Of a stretch of 64,000 nt of DNA, positions 32,940 to 45,562 are shown piece after piece; the first letter of the stretch is position 1, and every line of letters starts with the position of its first letter. The notes below the pieces were generated by a model. The model did no database searches. It worked only from the letters and a program-made list of their open reading frames with translations, and had not been told where the DNA came from. Both the position numbers and the translations under genes were made by a program. The stretch lies in assembly GCF_037975245.1 (NCBI RefSeq), contig NC_092571.1, positions 14,257,417-14,321,416 on the forward strand. Direction: 5' to 3'. The stretch comes from Apostichopus japonicus (Eukaryota; Echinodermata; Holothuroidea; Aspidochirotida; Stichopodidae).

Positions 32940-35900
32940 TTTGCAAGCTCTCGGTGGTCGTAATACGTACGATCTACGTTTTACCAGTGACGTGGCCCGT
33001 CAGAAGGGTGTCACGTTGCTGAGTAACGTCGAGGGGATGACAGTTACCCAGTTACTCCATTACGAGCGATCTGTGTAGGTAAATCTCATCCATGTAGGAC
33101 TAGAGGTGCGGCAGGAACTTGTCTCAACTGTTTTAGGTCTGTTTGGGGCTGTCAAGGCTGCCAAAATGTGCTCCTATGCACAGGCCCCTGGGTATTGAAC
33201 GGGCACCGACAGCTTAGGATCGACCTGAAACAGGACATTCCCTCCTTCCTAATTATTGCAGGGCATAAAGCACACGTGCGATATCCATGTCAGCCCCGTA
33301 CCTGCTTCGGGTGTGAGGAGACCGGGCACGAAGCTAAGGGTTGGCCGAACAAGAAATGTGGGCGCTGTCTTCGTCTTGGGCATGATAGCACCGCATGCCA
33401 AAACGAGGTTGTGTGCTCAAACTGTGGGAAGGATGGACATGTCTTCGCGCTTGTCCCTCCTCTTATGTTTCTATGAGTAATAGTGGAATAAGTCTAAGGC
33501 GTCAAGTTCCGACGCACCTACTGCCTCGGATGGGAGCTTCACGAGAGGAGGGGGAATCTGATGGGGTTTTACCCTCCCCTGCACCTGGTTCCCTCTTACG
33601 TCGTTGCAGACCCCAACTCTGATCCCACACCACCTCCACCACACCGCGAAGCGGACACATGGTCTCTACCGGCTTCCCCCATCAACTCGTCCAGTTCCGT
33701 CCCCATTCCGGCGCCGGTGTCGCCAGATCCGGTAGCTCTGTCTGACGGCGACTCCGGAGGCTCGGTGGTCATCAAGTCTCTGGAGGCTCGGTGATCACCG
33801 AGCCGAAACGTGCCACTGGGAGGAGCTGGTACGACAAGATGGGGGGAACCCTCTATAAAAAGGTCGGCTTCAAGTGACGAATCGGACAATGATATGTCGT
33901 CTATGGCGCTTGAAGCTTACGGAATCGTCGTCGGCGTAGTTTTGCCTCATTGCACTCTCATGGCCCATACACTTTCAGTTGCCACTTTGAACGTGAATGG
34001 CATGAGGGATCATCGCAAGCGCAGTCGCATTTTCCAGTAATGTAAGTCAATGGAGGTCAACTGCGTTTGCCTGCAAGAAACACATTTGACACGCTGCCTT
34101 CCTTTTTTCCTTGTAGTGCATCATGTGTCATGGTCGGAGACTTTAACTGTGTCCCAGACTCGGGTCTTGACAGACTCGGGGCTTCTGTGTCTGCTGGTCC
34201 TGACGCTGGGATCACAGAACTGGACAGATTCACTTCGGCACACCCTTTAGCCGATGTATGAAGGCATATGCACCCGTGTAGTACAGTGTATACGTGGGTG
34301 AGGCCCAACAGAGAAGATGCCTCCAGGATAGATCGAGTGTATGCGCCCGTAAGTTGTAGATTTTCGGGTTGCGTGACACTGAGCTGTCCGCTCTCTGACC
34401 ATTACACTGTTGTAGCACGTTTTGTTTTGCCTTCCATTTTTCTGATCGGGCGGGGCCTATGGAAGCTTAACGGTCAGATTATTGGCGAGGCAGAGTTCCG
34501 CCAAGGTTTCGAAACCAGGTACAAAGGATGGCAAAGATTGAAGCCGGCCTTTGCCTCTACATCCCAATGGTGGGATGGTTTCAAGTTGCGCATCAAACGC
34601 TACGCAATTCAGTATTGCGTGACCCGCGCACGGCGGCGGAGAGAAGTTCTTGAAGCTGTGCGCGGAGGTGAAGTTTGGCGACCCCTCTGCTGTCATCGCT
34701 TTGCAGACTTATCTCGATGAAAAGTACCACGGTGCCCGCGTCAGGGCCTGTGTCGAAGCGGTGGAGGCCGAGGAGCGCAATTCACTGAGGTTTTACCATT
34801 CCGTTAGCTCATCGGCGGGTGACAGATGTGTCCCATCAGTGCGCGCTACTAATGGGACCGTGGTTGGCGACCCTCACGGCATTGTCTGCGTGTACAAAGA
34901 TTATTATTCGAGTCTGTTTGCGCGTGGCAATATCGACTTGTCGGCACAGGCCGAATTATTGAGGGGAATCTCAAAAACTGTTCCCCACGAAGTTAATGAT
35001 ATTTTGGGGCGGAATAACCACTGTTGAGCTTTGAGAGGCGCTTTCGAAGATGAAGAATGGCAAGTCCCCGGGCTCCGACGGGCTTCCGGGAAGGTTCTAC
35101 CGAACCTTCTTGGCTATAATCGGACCCGACATCAGAGTCGTCTTCGAAGACGCCTTCCAAAACGAACTGTTAAAATAAAATCAACGTCTGGGCATGATTA
35201 CTTTGCTGCCCAAGTATGGGGACCCCTTGGATCCTCATAACAAGCGCCAGATCACTTTGTTAAATGTGGACTACAAGTTGCTGGCTAAGGCTTTGTGCAA
35301 CCGCCTTGCACTGGCTATGCCGCACCTTGTGGGTGATCTCCAGACGTGTGCAGTGAAGGGTCATTGCATCCAGCAGAACTTGGGGTTGATGCGCGACTTG
35401 ACCGACTTTGTTATTGAGCGTGATCTGCCATGTGCATTGGTCTCTCTTGACCGGCAGAAGGCCTTTGACATGGTGGATCGCGGTTTTTTAATGAATGTAT
35501 TAGAGATGTTTCAGTTGCACCCAAATTTTTGTAAATGGATTTCTGTTTTGTATCAGGAAAGTTTCAGTTCCGTGATCGTAAATGGGTTTTGTTCAGAGGT
35601 TTTTAACGTGAAGAGGGAGTGCGCAAGGGGTGCTATCTGTCTCCATTACTTTATTATTGGTATAGCGAGTCCCTCTCCCGTCTTTTGGAAAGGGACTCGA
35701 GCCTTGTTCGATTCGTTGTGCTAGGGGTGCCAAAGTGAAATGTGTTCAATATGGAGATTACGTCACGTGTGTTGTTTCGAGTCTGGGCTCCTTTCGTGCC
35801 CTCTCGTAGGATTTATCTATCTCTGAGAGAGCTACCGGGCGAAGTTGAATCCAGACAAGACAAAGGGTCTTCGCCTTGGTAGCTGGAGATACAGAGACTT

Positions 35901-36564
35901 ACCATTCAGTGCATCGTGGTCGGATCAGAATATCAAAATTAATGGTATATGGTTCGGATACGATGCACCTTGTGATGTCACCTAGAACGAGAGGGCTGAG
36001 GTATTTGAGAGCAGGTTCGAAACCTTTGGCACCCGCTGGTTTTCGATCTTGGGGAAAGTCACCGTTATTAATTGTTTTGTTGTGCCCATCTTGTGGTACC
36101 CGGGCGCGGTGTACCCAATTTCGCGTCGCGTCTTGGTGCGGTTGGAGAGAGCGATATTTCCGTTCATTTGGTCGGGTGGTACAGAGCTTGTCAAGACTTG
36201 TTTGGAGGAATAGATGTGAGATGGTTTTTAGGTGTAAATTTGCCAGTTGGTAAGCAGTCCTGGAGGCGGTGAAGTGTGACATTCGCCTTCAGGTTGAAGA
36301 CGATTTTCGCCGTTTATCTGGGGTTGCCTTTTTTGGACGCTGTTGTGCTGGGGAGTGGTGTTTCGTTTCGCTGCGTGCCTTTCGTCCTTTTGTGGTTTTT
36401 TGAGTGTTTGAGTTGGTGGTTGGGGGTTTGTCTCTGCAGGTCTGTAGGCTTATCTACTTTTTTGGCTCGCTTGACTTAAGTTTTGTTTTTCAGAATGGGA
36501 TGGTTGGGTAGTGCCGTTTAGCCGTGGCGTTTTGGATCCCGCAGGGCGGGTCACGTAAAAAGCA
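32940..36564 (+). pseudogene. decayed Tx1/L1-like LINE (unit 1)
   Basis: Starts inside ORF1 (equivalent to about residue 43), keeps the three CCHC knuckles (about 33,300-33,450) with some damaged positions, then the Ser/Pro-rich tail, the endonuclease start (ATLNVNGMRDHRKR) with a roughly 240-base deletion after QETH, the motifs GDFNCVPDSGLDRLG and SRIDRVYAPV, the linker, the RT up to EVFNV, then many stops. A deletion of about 0.7 kb removes part of the C-terminal region near 36,195. The element ends with the hairpin and gtaaaaagca at 36,564. Frameshifts and stops throughout; it cannot move itself. It is shared with unit 2 up to 63,177, so it predates the duplication. Confidence 0.85.
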
Positions 36565-36812
36565 TTTTGCCCCAGTAGCTCTCTCAAAAATAGATAAATC
36601 CTCAGACTCGAAACCACACACGTGACCACATCTGCATATTGAACGCATTTCACTTTGGCCGCACATGGCACAACGAATGGAAAAATTCTCCAGTCCCTTT
36701 CTAAAAGCCTAGAGTGAGACTCGCTAAACAAAACATGATGGAGACAGGGGACACCCCTGGCGTAACCCTCTCTCTACGATATAAACTTCAGAATAAAATC
36801 CATTAATCATAT
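36565..36812 (-). pseudogene. antisense LINE RT fragment at the 3' end of another LINE
   Basis: The minus-strand translation runs from a diverged NGF.SEV block through VERG.RQGCPLSP, FSESHSRLLERD and a mutated QYADD box (QYADVVT) to ERATGAK, which touches the 3' terminus of the plus-strand LINE at 36,564. The RT catalytic Asp is lost and internal deletions are present. The fragment is part of a resident antisense copy. Confidence 0.8.
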
Positions 36813-38063
36813 GGAAAAACAAATACAATGAATAATCTCCGCCTGTGTACTCTTTTTGGAATAAATGATGCTAATATGAACGTTTCAAAGAATGAAATAA
36901 AACTTTCTGCTCAGTCAGACTGTTGCATTCTAAAAGCAACATCCATAGACGGACGATGGATAATGTAACTTCACAAAAAAAGGGGGACGTTTTGTCCTAC
37001 ATAAACAAACTTTAAATTATAATTTTACTTATCCAACCTAATCAACCACATTGTTAATAGAATTTAAATAAATAATGGCATTGAAAACAAATTAACTTAA
37101 AGAGATGCTTTAAGCACAAGTATAAATGTTATCGCACTTTCTTAATGGTTCAAAAATAGTAATACTATCAAATAAATAACTATTTGTTAAATGTGATGTA
37201 ATAACAGCAACGTTGTTCTTATTTTGAAGTAGTTGATGACATATCAAGAGAAGTTATATTTGGCACAAATTAATCAAATTAGGAATTGGATGAAGCATGT
37301 CTTCATATATTTTGTTCATAGAAAAACACAATACTTTCTTCCTCCGCATAAGGGTTAAAGTTTTTAAATGCATTTAACAGCCACTGCAAAACTCGCAATG
37401 GCATGAACTTACTTATTTTATTGTTACTCATTTCGTAACTACCGAGCTGTCTGGAATATGTTGAAAAGAATCCCTACAAAGAAAAATCTCTGTTTATCCG
37501 AGACAGTCGTTAATCACTAAACTTATTAATGAGAGTATCATAAAAATACAGTGTGCTTTGTTTCGTTATTGAACATTGTTTGAAAACAGATTAGATTAAA
37601 AACAAATCAATTAAGGAAGTAATTTTTCACGAATCAAAGCAACTATTCAAATCGTTAGCCTGTATGTAGGAAAACAGAAGAGAAATTACACTTCTATGTT
37701 TTACTTTCACAATTGAAAGCATGGTAAGTTTAAAAAAAAGTGGCAATTACATTTTCTCACGAATGACCTTTATAACCATTCTTTGCAATAATCTTTTATA
37801 GTTTATATCAACTTTATTAACTTTGAATTCAAAGGTGTTTATTATGTGATGATTGTATTCATTGATCGTTATAACATTAAACTTATATTCGTGACACAAA
37901 ATACCAGTTAAAATGTTAGTGTTAATATTACACTAATGAATGTTACAGCAATAAAATATGCAAATACTGAACTAGAAATTTTCATAAGGAATGTCGCTGT
38001 CTTGTTTTCTTCAAGATACATTTTCCCGTTCAAATAACGTAAAGACTTAAAGTAATGACTTAC
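36813..38063. other. AT-rich non-coding
   Basis: Nothing recognised on either strand. It lies between the unit 1 LINE and the Ig relic that opens unit 2. Confidence 0.5.
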
Positions 38064-38450
38064 CTTGATCGGTTCTGGAGAATGTTAAATTCACATCTGT
38101 CAGCACACTGTGATGTAGAAAGGGACTTCAACTGTTCCTGGGTACAGATGCATCCAATGGTTGACTTCTGATCACAATAAGTAACGTAGATTAAAAGCTC
38201 TTTAGTCCGTTATTAGCTGTGTAATGTTTCCGATAATCACAGCCCTCGCATTGGATTACTTCCAGATTTATCGGTGGAAACCCGTCAGTTATTGAACAAG
38301 ATAGGGCGACGTGTTATAGGATGGAGATGAGGAGAGGCCTTGCCATATAAGAGGTGTAGAAGGCTGGTATAATGTAAAGAGTTGTTAGATGTGATGATAG
38401 TAATGTGTATACGCGAGTTATCATCAGTCTATGATATATGATAAATAGAA
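38064..38450 (-). pseudogene. Ig-like domain 2 exon relic (unit 2)
   Basis: Homologous to 314-730: the same order of blocks (PSS.., SCSITDGFPPINLE, late cysteines, CEFNI) and the same donor position, here GTAAGT (38,063-38,058). Several indels break the frame, including one extra base in the codons after EFN. About 540 bases that follow in unit 1 (731-1260) are missing, so the relic runs straight into the LINE target-site region. Confidence 0.65.
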
Positions 38451-39244
38451 ACACCTGAGAGCGTTTTACTGTACTTTAATAATTATCTTGTTAGGAATTC
38501 ACTGTTTATGCGTACATCGATAGTAAACGTATTTGATACTTGAGTCTGTAAGGGATAAAAAACACTGAAATACGAAAATGTTGTGAGGCAAGACAACCTT
38601 GAACTCAGAATACTTTTCATATATTTAATGAGACGGAATTGATCTTGTGCGTGATAGTAAGTTGTGGACTGCATGAAAAACGAACAACAACATTACAAGA
38701 CACCCATGTCTCTTTTGTAAGCCGACGAGGAGTGTGCATAAGTTTAAAACTTAAAGTAGCCTTCAAGTTTATGCGGTACTATTACCAGCCCTATCGACGG
38801 AGAAATTATTCCAACCAGGATGCCAAAAGTATCACTCTCCCACGAAATATAATTTAAAGAGTGCTAAGCAATTTATGACTGCAACCCATTTTACTGGGCC
38901 AATAGTTTCGGTATTATCCCCAGCCCACTCCTGCTAGTTTATATAAAAGCACGTGTTTTGCCACTAAAAACATGAACGAGGTATGAATAATACATTTGAA
39001 AGCACCGGTGACCTAGAAACGCTTGAAGCAGATAACAGTTTGTCTTACCTGGATATGTCTTTGGAACTTCACAAGCACAACTATTAGAGCAACTAGTGTT
39101 GGACATGAAGTCCAAGTGTCCCCGAGTAGCAACAAAGTTGAATTACTACTACACGAAGTAATATAAATTTTAAACACATTAAATGTTACCATTAAGTGAA
39201 TAATAGTGTTTCTCAAATTTCCCTCTTTTCAATAACAAGCAAGT
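38451..39244. other. non-coding, holds the empty site of the composite LINE
   Basis: At about 38,455-38,515 the two flanks that surround the LINE composite in unit 1 (gagagcgt...tactgtac and ttcactgtttatgcg) are joined through a single atcttgttagga. The rest matches 8277-8990 in patches. Confidence 0.6.
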
Positions 39245-39839
39245 CTACAACTGGATATATTTGTCTGGTCTTGAACATGTCAGTTCAAAGTAAAAATTAT
39301 TATTCTGAAGTAAAGTAAGAGTTTTCATGTCACAAAGGGGAGGTGAAGGAGGATGATAAACTGTAAACAGACGGTAAGGATGCTGCAGGAGAGTATCATG
39401 TATAATATTATGATCATAATCGACCAATGGCACTTGGTAAGTTCCAGCATTTTCTGGTTGGAGGTTTAGAACTGTAAAACCAAAATCATAAAAATGCGAT
39501 GAATAGTTTCAAGTGAGTAATTAAAATAAGTATTGATTTACTATATGCTCACCATTTGACCATAACAGATCAGTTTCAGCAAAAGTACGGGCAGATGTCA
39601 CTCCGATGTGGGCCATCTCAGTGAAGTTCAACTGAAATCGAAGTATATATATATATAAATTCATATTAATATGAAAAGGAAATATCTCGGAAGGCAAAGT
39701 CACATCCTACAACAGAATAAAAACCTGTCAATCTGATAGCTGGTCCATCTTGACAATTAAAATTACAATCAATACACTCAGACAATGACATTTACTGGGA
39801 CATTACGACGAATAAAATAAAAAATTGTAAAATCTCCAT
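39245..39839 (-). pseudogene. Ig-like domain 1 relic
   Basis: Reading from 39,839: a signal-like start (MEILQFFILFVV) followed by an in-frame stop, then C-X3-C, the QDGP block, a position where the third array Cys is Phe, VVGCDFAF, LRFQLNFTEMA, NQYLF, and after an indel the region up to a VYHPPSPPL block. It resembles the one-domain gene at 45,563-46,037 more than the two-domain gene. Stop codons and frameshifts show it is dead. Confidence 0.65.
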
Positions 39840-40401
39840 TTGTAAAGATATCTGATCTTTAACAATGATAATCCTGTACGTTACGAACACCGCTGTCTAA
39901 CTCTGCAGTGTCGTCTTTAACAATGTTTACGCTGGGCTTTATAACGACCGCCGACTAACTTTGCAGTGAAGTCTTCTTTCGATAGAAACCAATAGTAGAC
40001 AGAAGGTATTCTAGAAGAGGTTAAGGATCGTGCGCATGCACGGAAGTGTTAACACAGGAAAATAAAATACTTTGGTCACAGTATTCAGTGAAATAATATA
40101 AGTATTTCTCAATTCCTGTTAATCTGCCTTCGGAGTGTTGATTGTAGAAGGCAAAGAACCAATGTTTATTTTTCTCGGTTATCCTTTCAATGCTCAGCTT
40201 ATCATTTGTTACTCTCAGAGAATGGATGATGATAACAAATGTACGAGTTATCTCTTTCATAGTTTCCATTTGCAAACCATAGGACTATATGACAGTAATG
40301 TGTGTATATACAATCAAATCAATCAATAGTCATAAGCCAAATTGGCCCGTTGACCTCCCCGAAGATTATAAACATTCTTAGGTTTGTAACCTTTTATAAT
40401 G
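39840..40401. other. non-coding
   Basis: No gene seen. Sequence at 40,323-40,574 may be the tail of the RT element to its right in another frame. Confidence 0.35.
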
Positions 40402-41915
40402 TTAATCCGGTGCCTGCCATCTTCGAGTAGCTGGGCTGCAGAACGGCCGTTTGTAACCGCAGGGTAGCCCACAGAGTACAGCACATGTAAGGCCTCCACA
40501 ACGTACAGCATGTCCGAACCATTTTGCGTTATGTTGAAGAACAGTTTCAGACGAGAATAGCCATCGGCCCGCAATCTTAGTGTTCAGTTCCTCATTCGAC
40601 ACATGGTCCTTCCATGTGAGACCAAGCAAACGTCGCCAAATTTCTCTACCTAAAGCGTCAAGGCGATTCATGTCAGCCGCTTTTATGGTCCAGGTGCTAC
40701 AACCGTATGTAAGACGAGATGCAACCAGAGCTCTGGTCAGGTGGAGTTTAACATCCATAGAGATACGATTCGACTTCAAATATGCACAGTTGTTGAGGGT
40801 TGCCTTTGTCATGGCTACACGAGCACGGATCTCACGACTATCGTTGAGATTGTAGGTGATGTAGGTGCCAAGGTATTTAAACTCAGGTGTACGCATCAGA
40901 GGGTTGCCTCTATAATAGATGGTATCAACACTCATAGAAGTTTGAATAATCATGTATTCTGTCTTGTCCGGATGAATCACCAAGCCATAGTCATCAGCAA
41001 TGTCTCCTAAGATATTCAACATTGCTTCAGCATCAGCAGCAGAGAGTGCCATCAAGACTAAATCATCTGCATAGCGTTGTTCCTTTGAGGCAAGACCGTC
41101 AACATTTGGGGCAGGCAGTTGATTGGTGCGTTCGTCCCATTCACGCATTATGTACTCTGTGTATATGTTGAAAAGAGATGGCGAAATTGGGCATCCCTGT
41201 CGTACACCGGCTGGCGTTGGAAACGGAGCAGAAGTATGACCCTTCCAGGAGATGGTACCGTGTGCGTCACTGTAGAGATTCTCAATGATCCGGACTAAAT
41301 CCTCTGCCATACCAAGCCTACGAAGTATCTCAAATAGCTTGGTGTGAATAACACTGTCAAATGCTTTGCGAAAGTCAACAAAAATAAGATGTAAGGGTTG
41401 TTTGACTGCAAGGTAAGCTTGTGCCAGGCCTTTAACGCGGAAAATTGCATCAGCAGTAGATTTACCAGGGACAAATCCACACTGTGCATCTGAAACTTCT
41501 ATTGCAACAAAAGGGATCAATCGTTGCTGGATTATGTTGAGGATAATCTTGCTCATGTGGCTAATGAGAGCCAGTGTCCTGTAATTACTACAGTTGCCAC
41601 GGTCGTTCTTTTTATGGAGAACTATGTATGAAGAGTTAGTTAGAGAGTAAGGCCAGGTTCCTGTCAACCACATATCTTATACCGCATTATCCAACGCAAG
41701 GCGAATATGAGCATCTTCAGCTACTGATTTGATGAATTCGCTAAGGACTAGGTCAGAACCAGGTGCTTTGTTGTTTTTCAGGCTCTTGATCGCAGTGTTG
41801 ATCTCTTCTGATGTTGGTGGGTGGGGAGTGCATGGATAACGGATGACTGCTGGTCTTTGGTTATCAGAGTGGAACAGTTCGCGAGCATATTCTTCCCAGC
41901 GTTGAACTTAATCAT
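40402..41915 (-). pseudogene. non-LTR retrotransposon RT, third family
   Basis: A long open frame (423 codons, 41,673-40,402) with RT blocks: NYRTLALISHMSKIILNIIQ (about 30-49), DFRKAFDS (100-107), GVRQGCPISPSLFNIYTE (156-173) and catalytic YADDLVLMA (201-209), then FKYLGTYI and LTYGCSTWT. Upstream, in frame, after a stop near 41,677, the minus strand reads ELFHSDNQRP and SLKNNKAPGSD, the start of RT, to about 41,915. The C terminus shifts frame near 40,575. No endonuclease in the window. The blocks resemble RTE-type or related elements; I do not commit to a clade. It is distinct from both other LINE families here. Confidence 0.8.
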
Positions 41916-43161
41916 CAACAGTCAGTAGAACACAGCCGTAAGTACAGGTATATACAGGTAAATATAAACTAAACGCTGGTTATGCGAAATAATCCTCTGA
42001 CGCTGTACAAAGCTTTTGCGCCCGGTGCTTGGCTAAGTAACTTTTAAATGTTAAAGAATCGATATCTCATTGATATTTCAATGAAATACTGCGTGAAATC
42101 TTAAAAAATGAAACGAAAATCGCCTTCAACCTGAAAAGTGAATGTCACAATGACAAGGTTGTGCAGAGATGTCGGTGGTTCTCTTAAAAAACAAACGGAT
42201 GTGAACTGAATATGAAAGAATGTTTCACATAGTGAACGTAGGACAAGCAATGTCGCTTATTCCACTATTTAAATCTACCATGAGCCCACACTACATCTTC
42301 ACCCATTCGACACACACCAAAACGGAAACAACAGTCCACTTTTAATTACAAAAATATGCTGCCTCAACTAGGTCACCACACAAAGGTTATAAATATTTCC
42401 TAATATTTGTCCTAATATTTGTCCTAATACTTGTCATTAAGCCTTTGAAGAAGATCCTGCTAGAATCTCCCACACAGGCACTCTAGTGGATAAGCAGTTT
42501 GCTAACAGTTTTATTTTATTCTAATATTTTCTTCATACTACTTTAGGCTCTAAGGTCAAAATCTTATGTGCCGTCTTCCATGGTTATAATTATCACATGT
42601 TCTAATGTAGCTATATTCACCACTGCGTGCAGGTCTCCGTTTCTTAAAATTGAAGACTATTAAACAACACAACAAGGCTTCTTTGTATCACTGTACTTAT
42701 CAATAAATATCACTTGAAGAAAGTTCACGTGTGTTTGTACGTTAGCGTTGAACGTTTACAAAGATGAACCTGGCAATGACAGGACAGGAATACCAGGAGG
42801 CGCATGTAAAATGGAGCTTGGGATCAAAAACAATTAGAAGTCCCTTAACCATACCCACCAGCCCACCGACTTCGGAGCAACGCGTGCAAGGAAACACTGA
42901 GCTTAAAGTCATTTTAGATTAAAATTGGATACTTCAACATTAACGGGGAATAAGCAGTTAGAAAAGTAAAAGCTTCTGTTGGTGCGATTTAGTATTCAGA
43001 TATTGATCTTGGATAGTTTGTTAAATTTGAACGATTCTTTTCTTCTTGGGGTGGGGATATATTTATATGTTAATCGATGGCTATACAAATAATGAATAGA
43101 CACTTTTCTCTTTCATAGCATTTGCGTACACGGTTGATAATAAAAATGACAAGAAACTCAC
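41916..43161. other. non-coding, unit 2 side of the conserved block
   Basis: From about 42,170 it aligns with 11,955-12,806. Just before, 42,114-42,148 is a 35-base scrap of the Tx1/L1-like LINE C terminus (cgaaaatcgccttcaacctg). No exon recognised. Confidence 0.5.
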
Positions 43162-43996
43162 CTGGATTACTTTTAGAGATGTTAAACTCACATCGGCCAG
43201 AATACTGCGGTGTAGAAAAGAACTCCAGCTGTTCCTGAGTAGCGATGCATCCAACGGTTGAGTTCTGATCACAAGACATGACGTTAATAGAAAGCTCTTG
43301 AATACCGTTATCATCTGTGTAATGTTTCTGAAAATCACAGCCCTCGGGCTCGATCATTTCCAGATTTATCGGTGGAAACCCGTTTGTTATTGAACAAGAT
43401 ATAGTTATGTGGTAAGAGCCAGATGGGGATGAGGAGGGGCCTTGACAAACAAGGGGTGTAGAAGGCTGGTAGACTGTAGAGAGATGATATGTGTGATGAG
43501 AGTAAAGAGTATACGGAGATTCAACATCAGTCAATGACAGATGATAAGTACCAGCATCCTCTCGTTGAAGGTTTAAGATGGACAAAGAAAAATCAACTTT
43601 AGTAACTTCAGACCAGGGGTAAGACCGATCTTCCTCGATATAGTCTACTTTTACTTGAAATAAATATCGCTTGACTGTCTGATTCTGTCTGAATTGAATA
43701 CCGTTGTAGGAGTAAATTGGTTTAGAGGGAACGTCTCCATTAGTACGTCCGGTAAAGTTCATCGCTACTCGTAAACCATCTATATATATAAATATGTTAC
43801 CTATATATAATTCAATATGATCTTTGTTAACAGCAATATCCGGGAACGAGAAGTCACAGCCTAGCATAGCATAGCATTCCTTTGAATTTACTGTCTGTCC
43901 TTCTGTGCAGTGATAGTTACAACCAATTACGTCACAAGTATATAATACCAAGAAGATGGCAAGATGAAAGAACTTTGAAACAATGAAACCATCCAT
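43162..43996 (-). CDS. two-domain Ig-like secreted or receptor protein, 5' exon (unit 2)
   Basis: Exon of 835 nt from the ATG at 43,996 to a GTGAGT donor (43,161-43,156), phase 1, the same length as its unit 1 partner. Signal peptide with the run HLAIFLVLYTC, domain 1 with the array C-X3-C-X10-C-X5-C and the ending LNLQREDAGTYHLSL without an F-strand Cys, then domain 2 with Cys in TISCSITNG, EGCDF, MSCDQ, VGCIA and RCEFNIS. It also has a Cys in PLVCQG that unit 1 replaces by Ser. Sequons at NFT, NQT, NST and NIS suggest a glycosylated ectodomain. The downstream exon is not found. It is intact as far as it can be read. Differences from unit 1 cluster in the D-E loop region of domain 1 (around EEDRSYPWSE). 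A recognition or adhesion role is inference. Confidence 0.78.
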
Positions 43997-45481
43997 GTTT
44001 TAATAACTAACGACTTTTAAAGTTGTCCAACATCGCAGACGTGCGTTTGTGCCTATATTTATTTTGAAAACTCTTATGAGAGATAGAAAATGATCTTTGT
44101 TACAATGCGCATGCGTTAATTTACTTTCAACTGAGCATGACTGGAGAATATATTTCCGACATGAAAACATGCATGCACGAGAGGTTTCGAATTTTGAACG
44201 TCGTTATGTTTTGTATTTATTTGAGCAGTTATATAATCTAAGAAGTAGGCTAATGGTTTTTATATAACATTGTTATTTAATGACAAACATATTTGTTGAA
44301 GGGTGAGTGTGTGTGTGTATGAATCGTTTGTTGTCCTTTTGTGTTCTCGCTATTAATTGAATGCTTTTACGTGGCTTTAGAAACAGTACCCTACAGTAAC
44401 ATCAAATCAAGTTTTAGTATGTAACCAATGTCATTAATATACTTCCTACTGAGTTAGACCGAGAAAAACAGAATGAGAATGCAACGTGGAGCTTGAAATG
44501 AAGCACTGATAGCGCATAAGCATATATACATAATCTTCATCATTTTAAAGTGATACATTCATCATTAACGGAATGACTGTACCTGAAAGTGATGACGCTC
44601 TCACGTGAAAAATTTAACAAAACTGAATTGGTGAGCATTCTACTTTCATCTGCTCTGGTGACCTGACGAGTGAATTCAAAATTTGATGGCACAATGTAGA
44701 TTAGAACTTATCACCAATTGAAGGTTAAAGTATCATCTTCCAAATGAGGTATAAACAAGTAATCCGGAGTTACATTCTGTTTTTTTTTTTTTTGGGGGGG
44801 GGGGGCTTTATATTTCAAATCCAGGTGAATTATTACATTTATAGTTCTCGATCATCCGCATCAAATTAATTTTAGTGTTTCTTTATCACAGTTTAAATAC
44901 AACAGGCTCGTGCACTCATATGGTAGGAAGATTAGTGAAACGCATTTACAAATGGTGAAACCTTTATTACCCTACCATTGCTTTTTTGGTAGAATCCTTA
45001 ACCCTTACTTATTGAATAATTTATGGAATATAATTAACGGCATATTTCATTGTGCAATTATCAGGTAATTTATATTGACTATGCACACCTCGATAACGAA
45101 GGTCCAAGCCGACTTTGAACTCAATTCGTTTCCAAAGAATATGGCAAAACTTTGTCAGAGAACTGAACATCAGTCTCCATTTTGATGGTCCTCTAACCCG
45201 CCTTACCTAATAACCATCCGTTTATAATGGTAGTTCTATAATGTGGAAATATATTCAAATTCACTTCAGAAAACGAAAAGACACATGATGTCATCCTTGT
45301 TAAGAAATAGTTAAAGTGGTTTCTTATGAAACTGTTTGTACTTTTCGCAAACATCTAATTATTTGGATATTTCTGTCCGCCTTTTTTTCTTCAATCAGAG
45401 TAACTTCTTACATCAATGCATGTAAGGAATTTTCAAATTTACAGTCACGCTTTGCCAAATGTTTCAATGATTATGTTTACT
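43997..45481. other. upstream region of the unit 2 two-domain gene
   Basis: Non-coding, close match to 13,642-15,116. Contains a T/G homopolymer run (about 44,780-44,808) that is shorter and interrupted in unit 1. It ends at the empty site of the 15,122 transposon. Confidence 0.5.
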
Positions 45482-45562
45482 CTGAACATATGTCTCTAAC
45501 ACTCGTCGGCTTTTAGTCATATATAACTGGATATGAGTAGATTCATGTTAGGTAGAGCTTAC

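Noticed and set aside
33168-33476. Independent zinc-knuckle gene
   Set aside because: The CCHC motifs are those of LINE ORF1, in a copy with stops and frameshifts on both sides.
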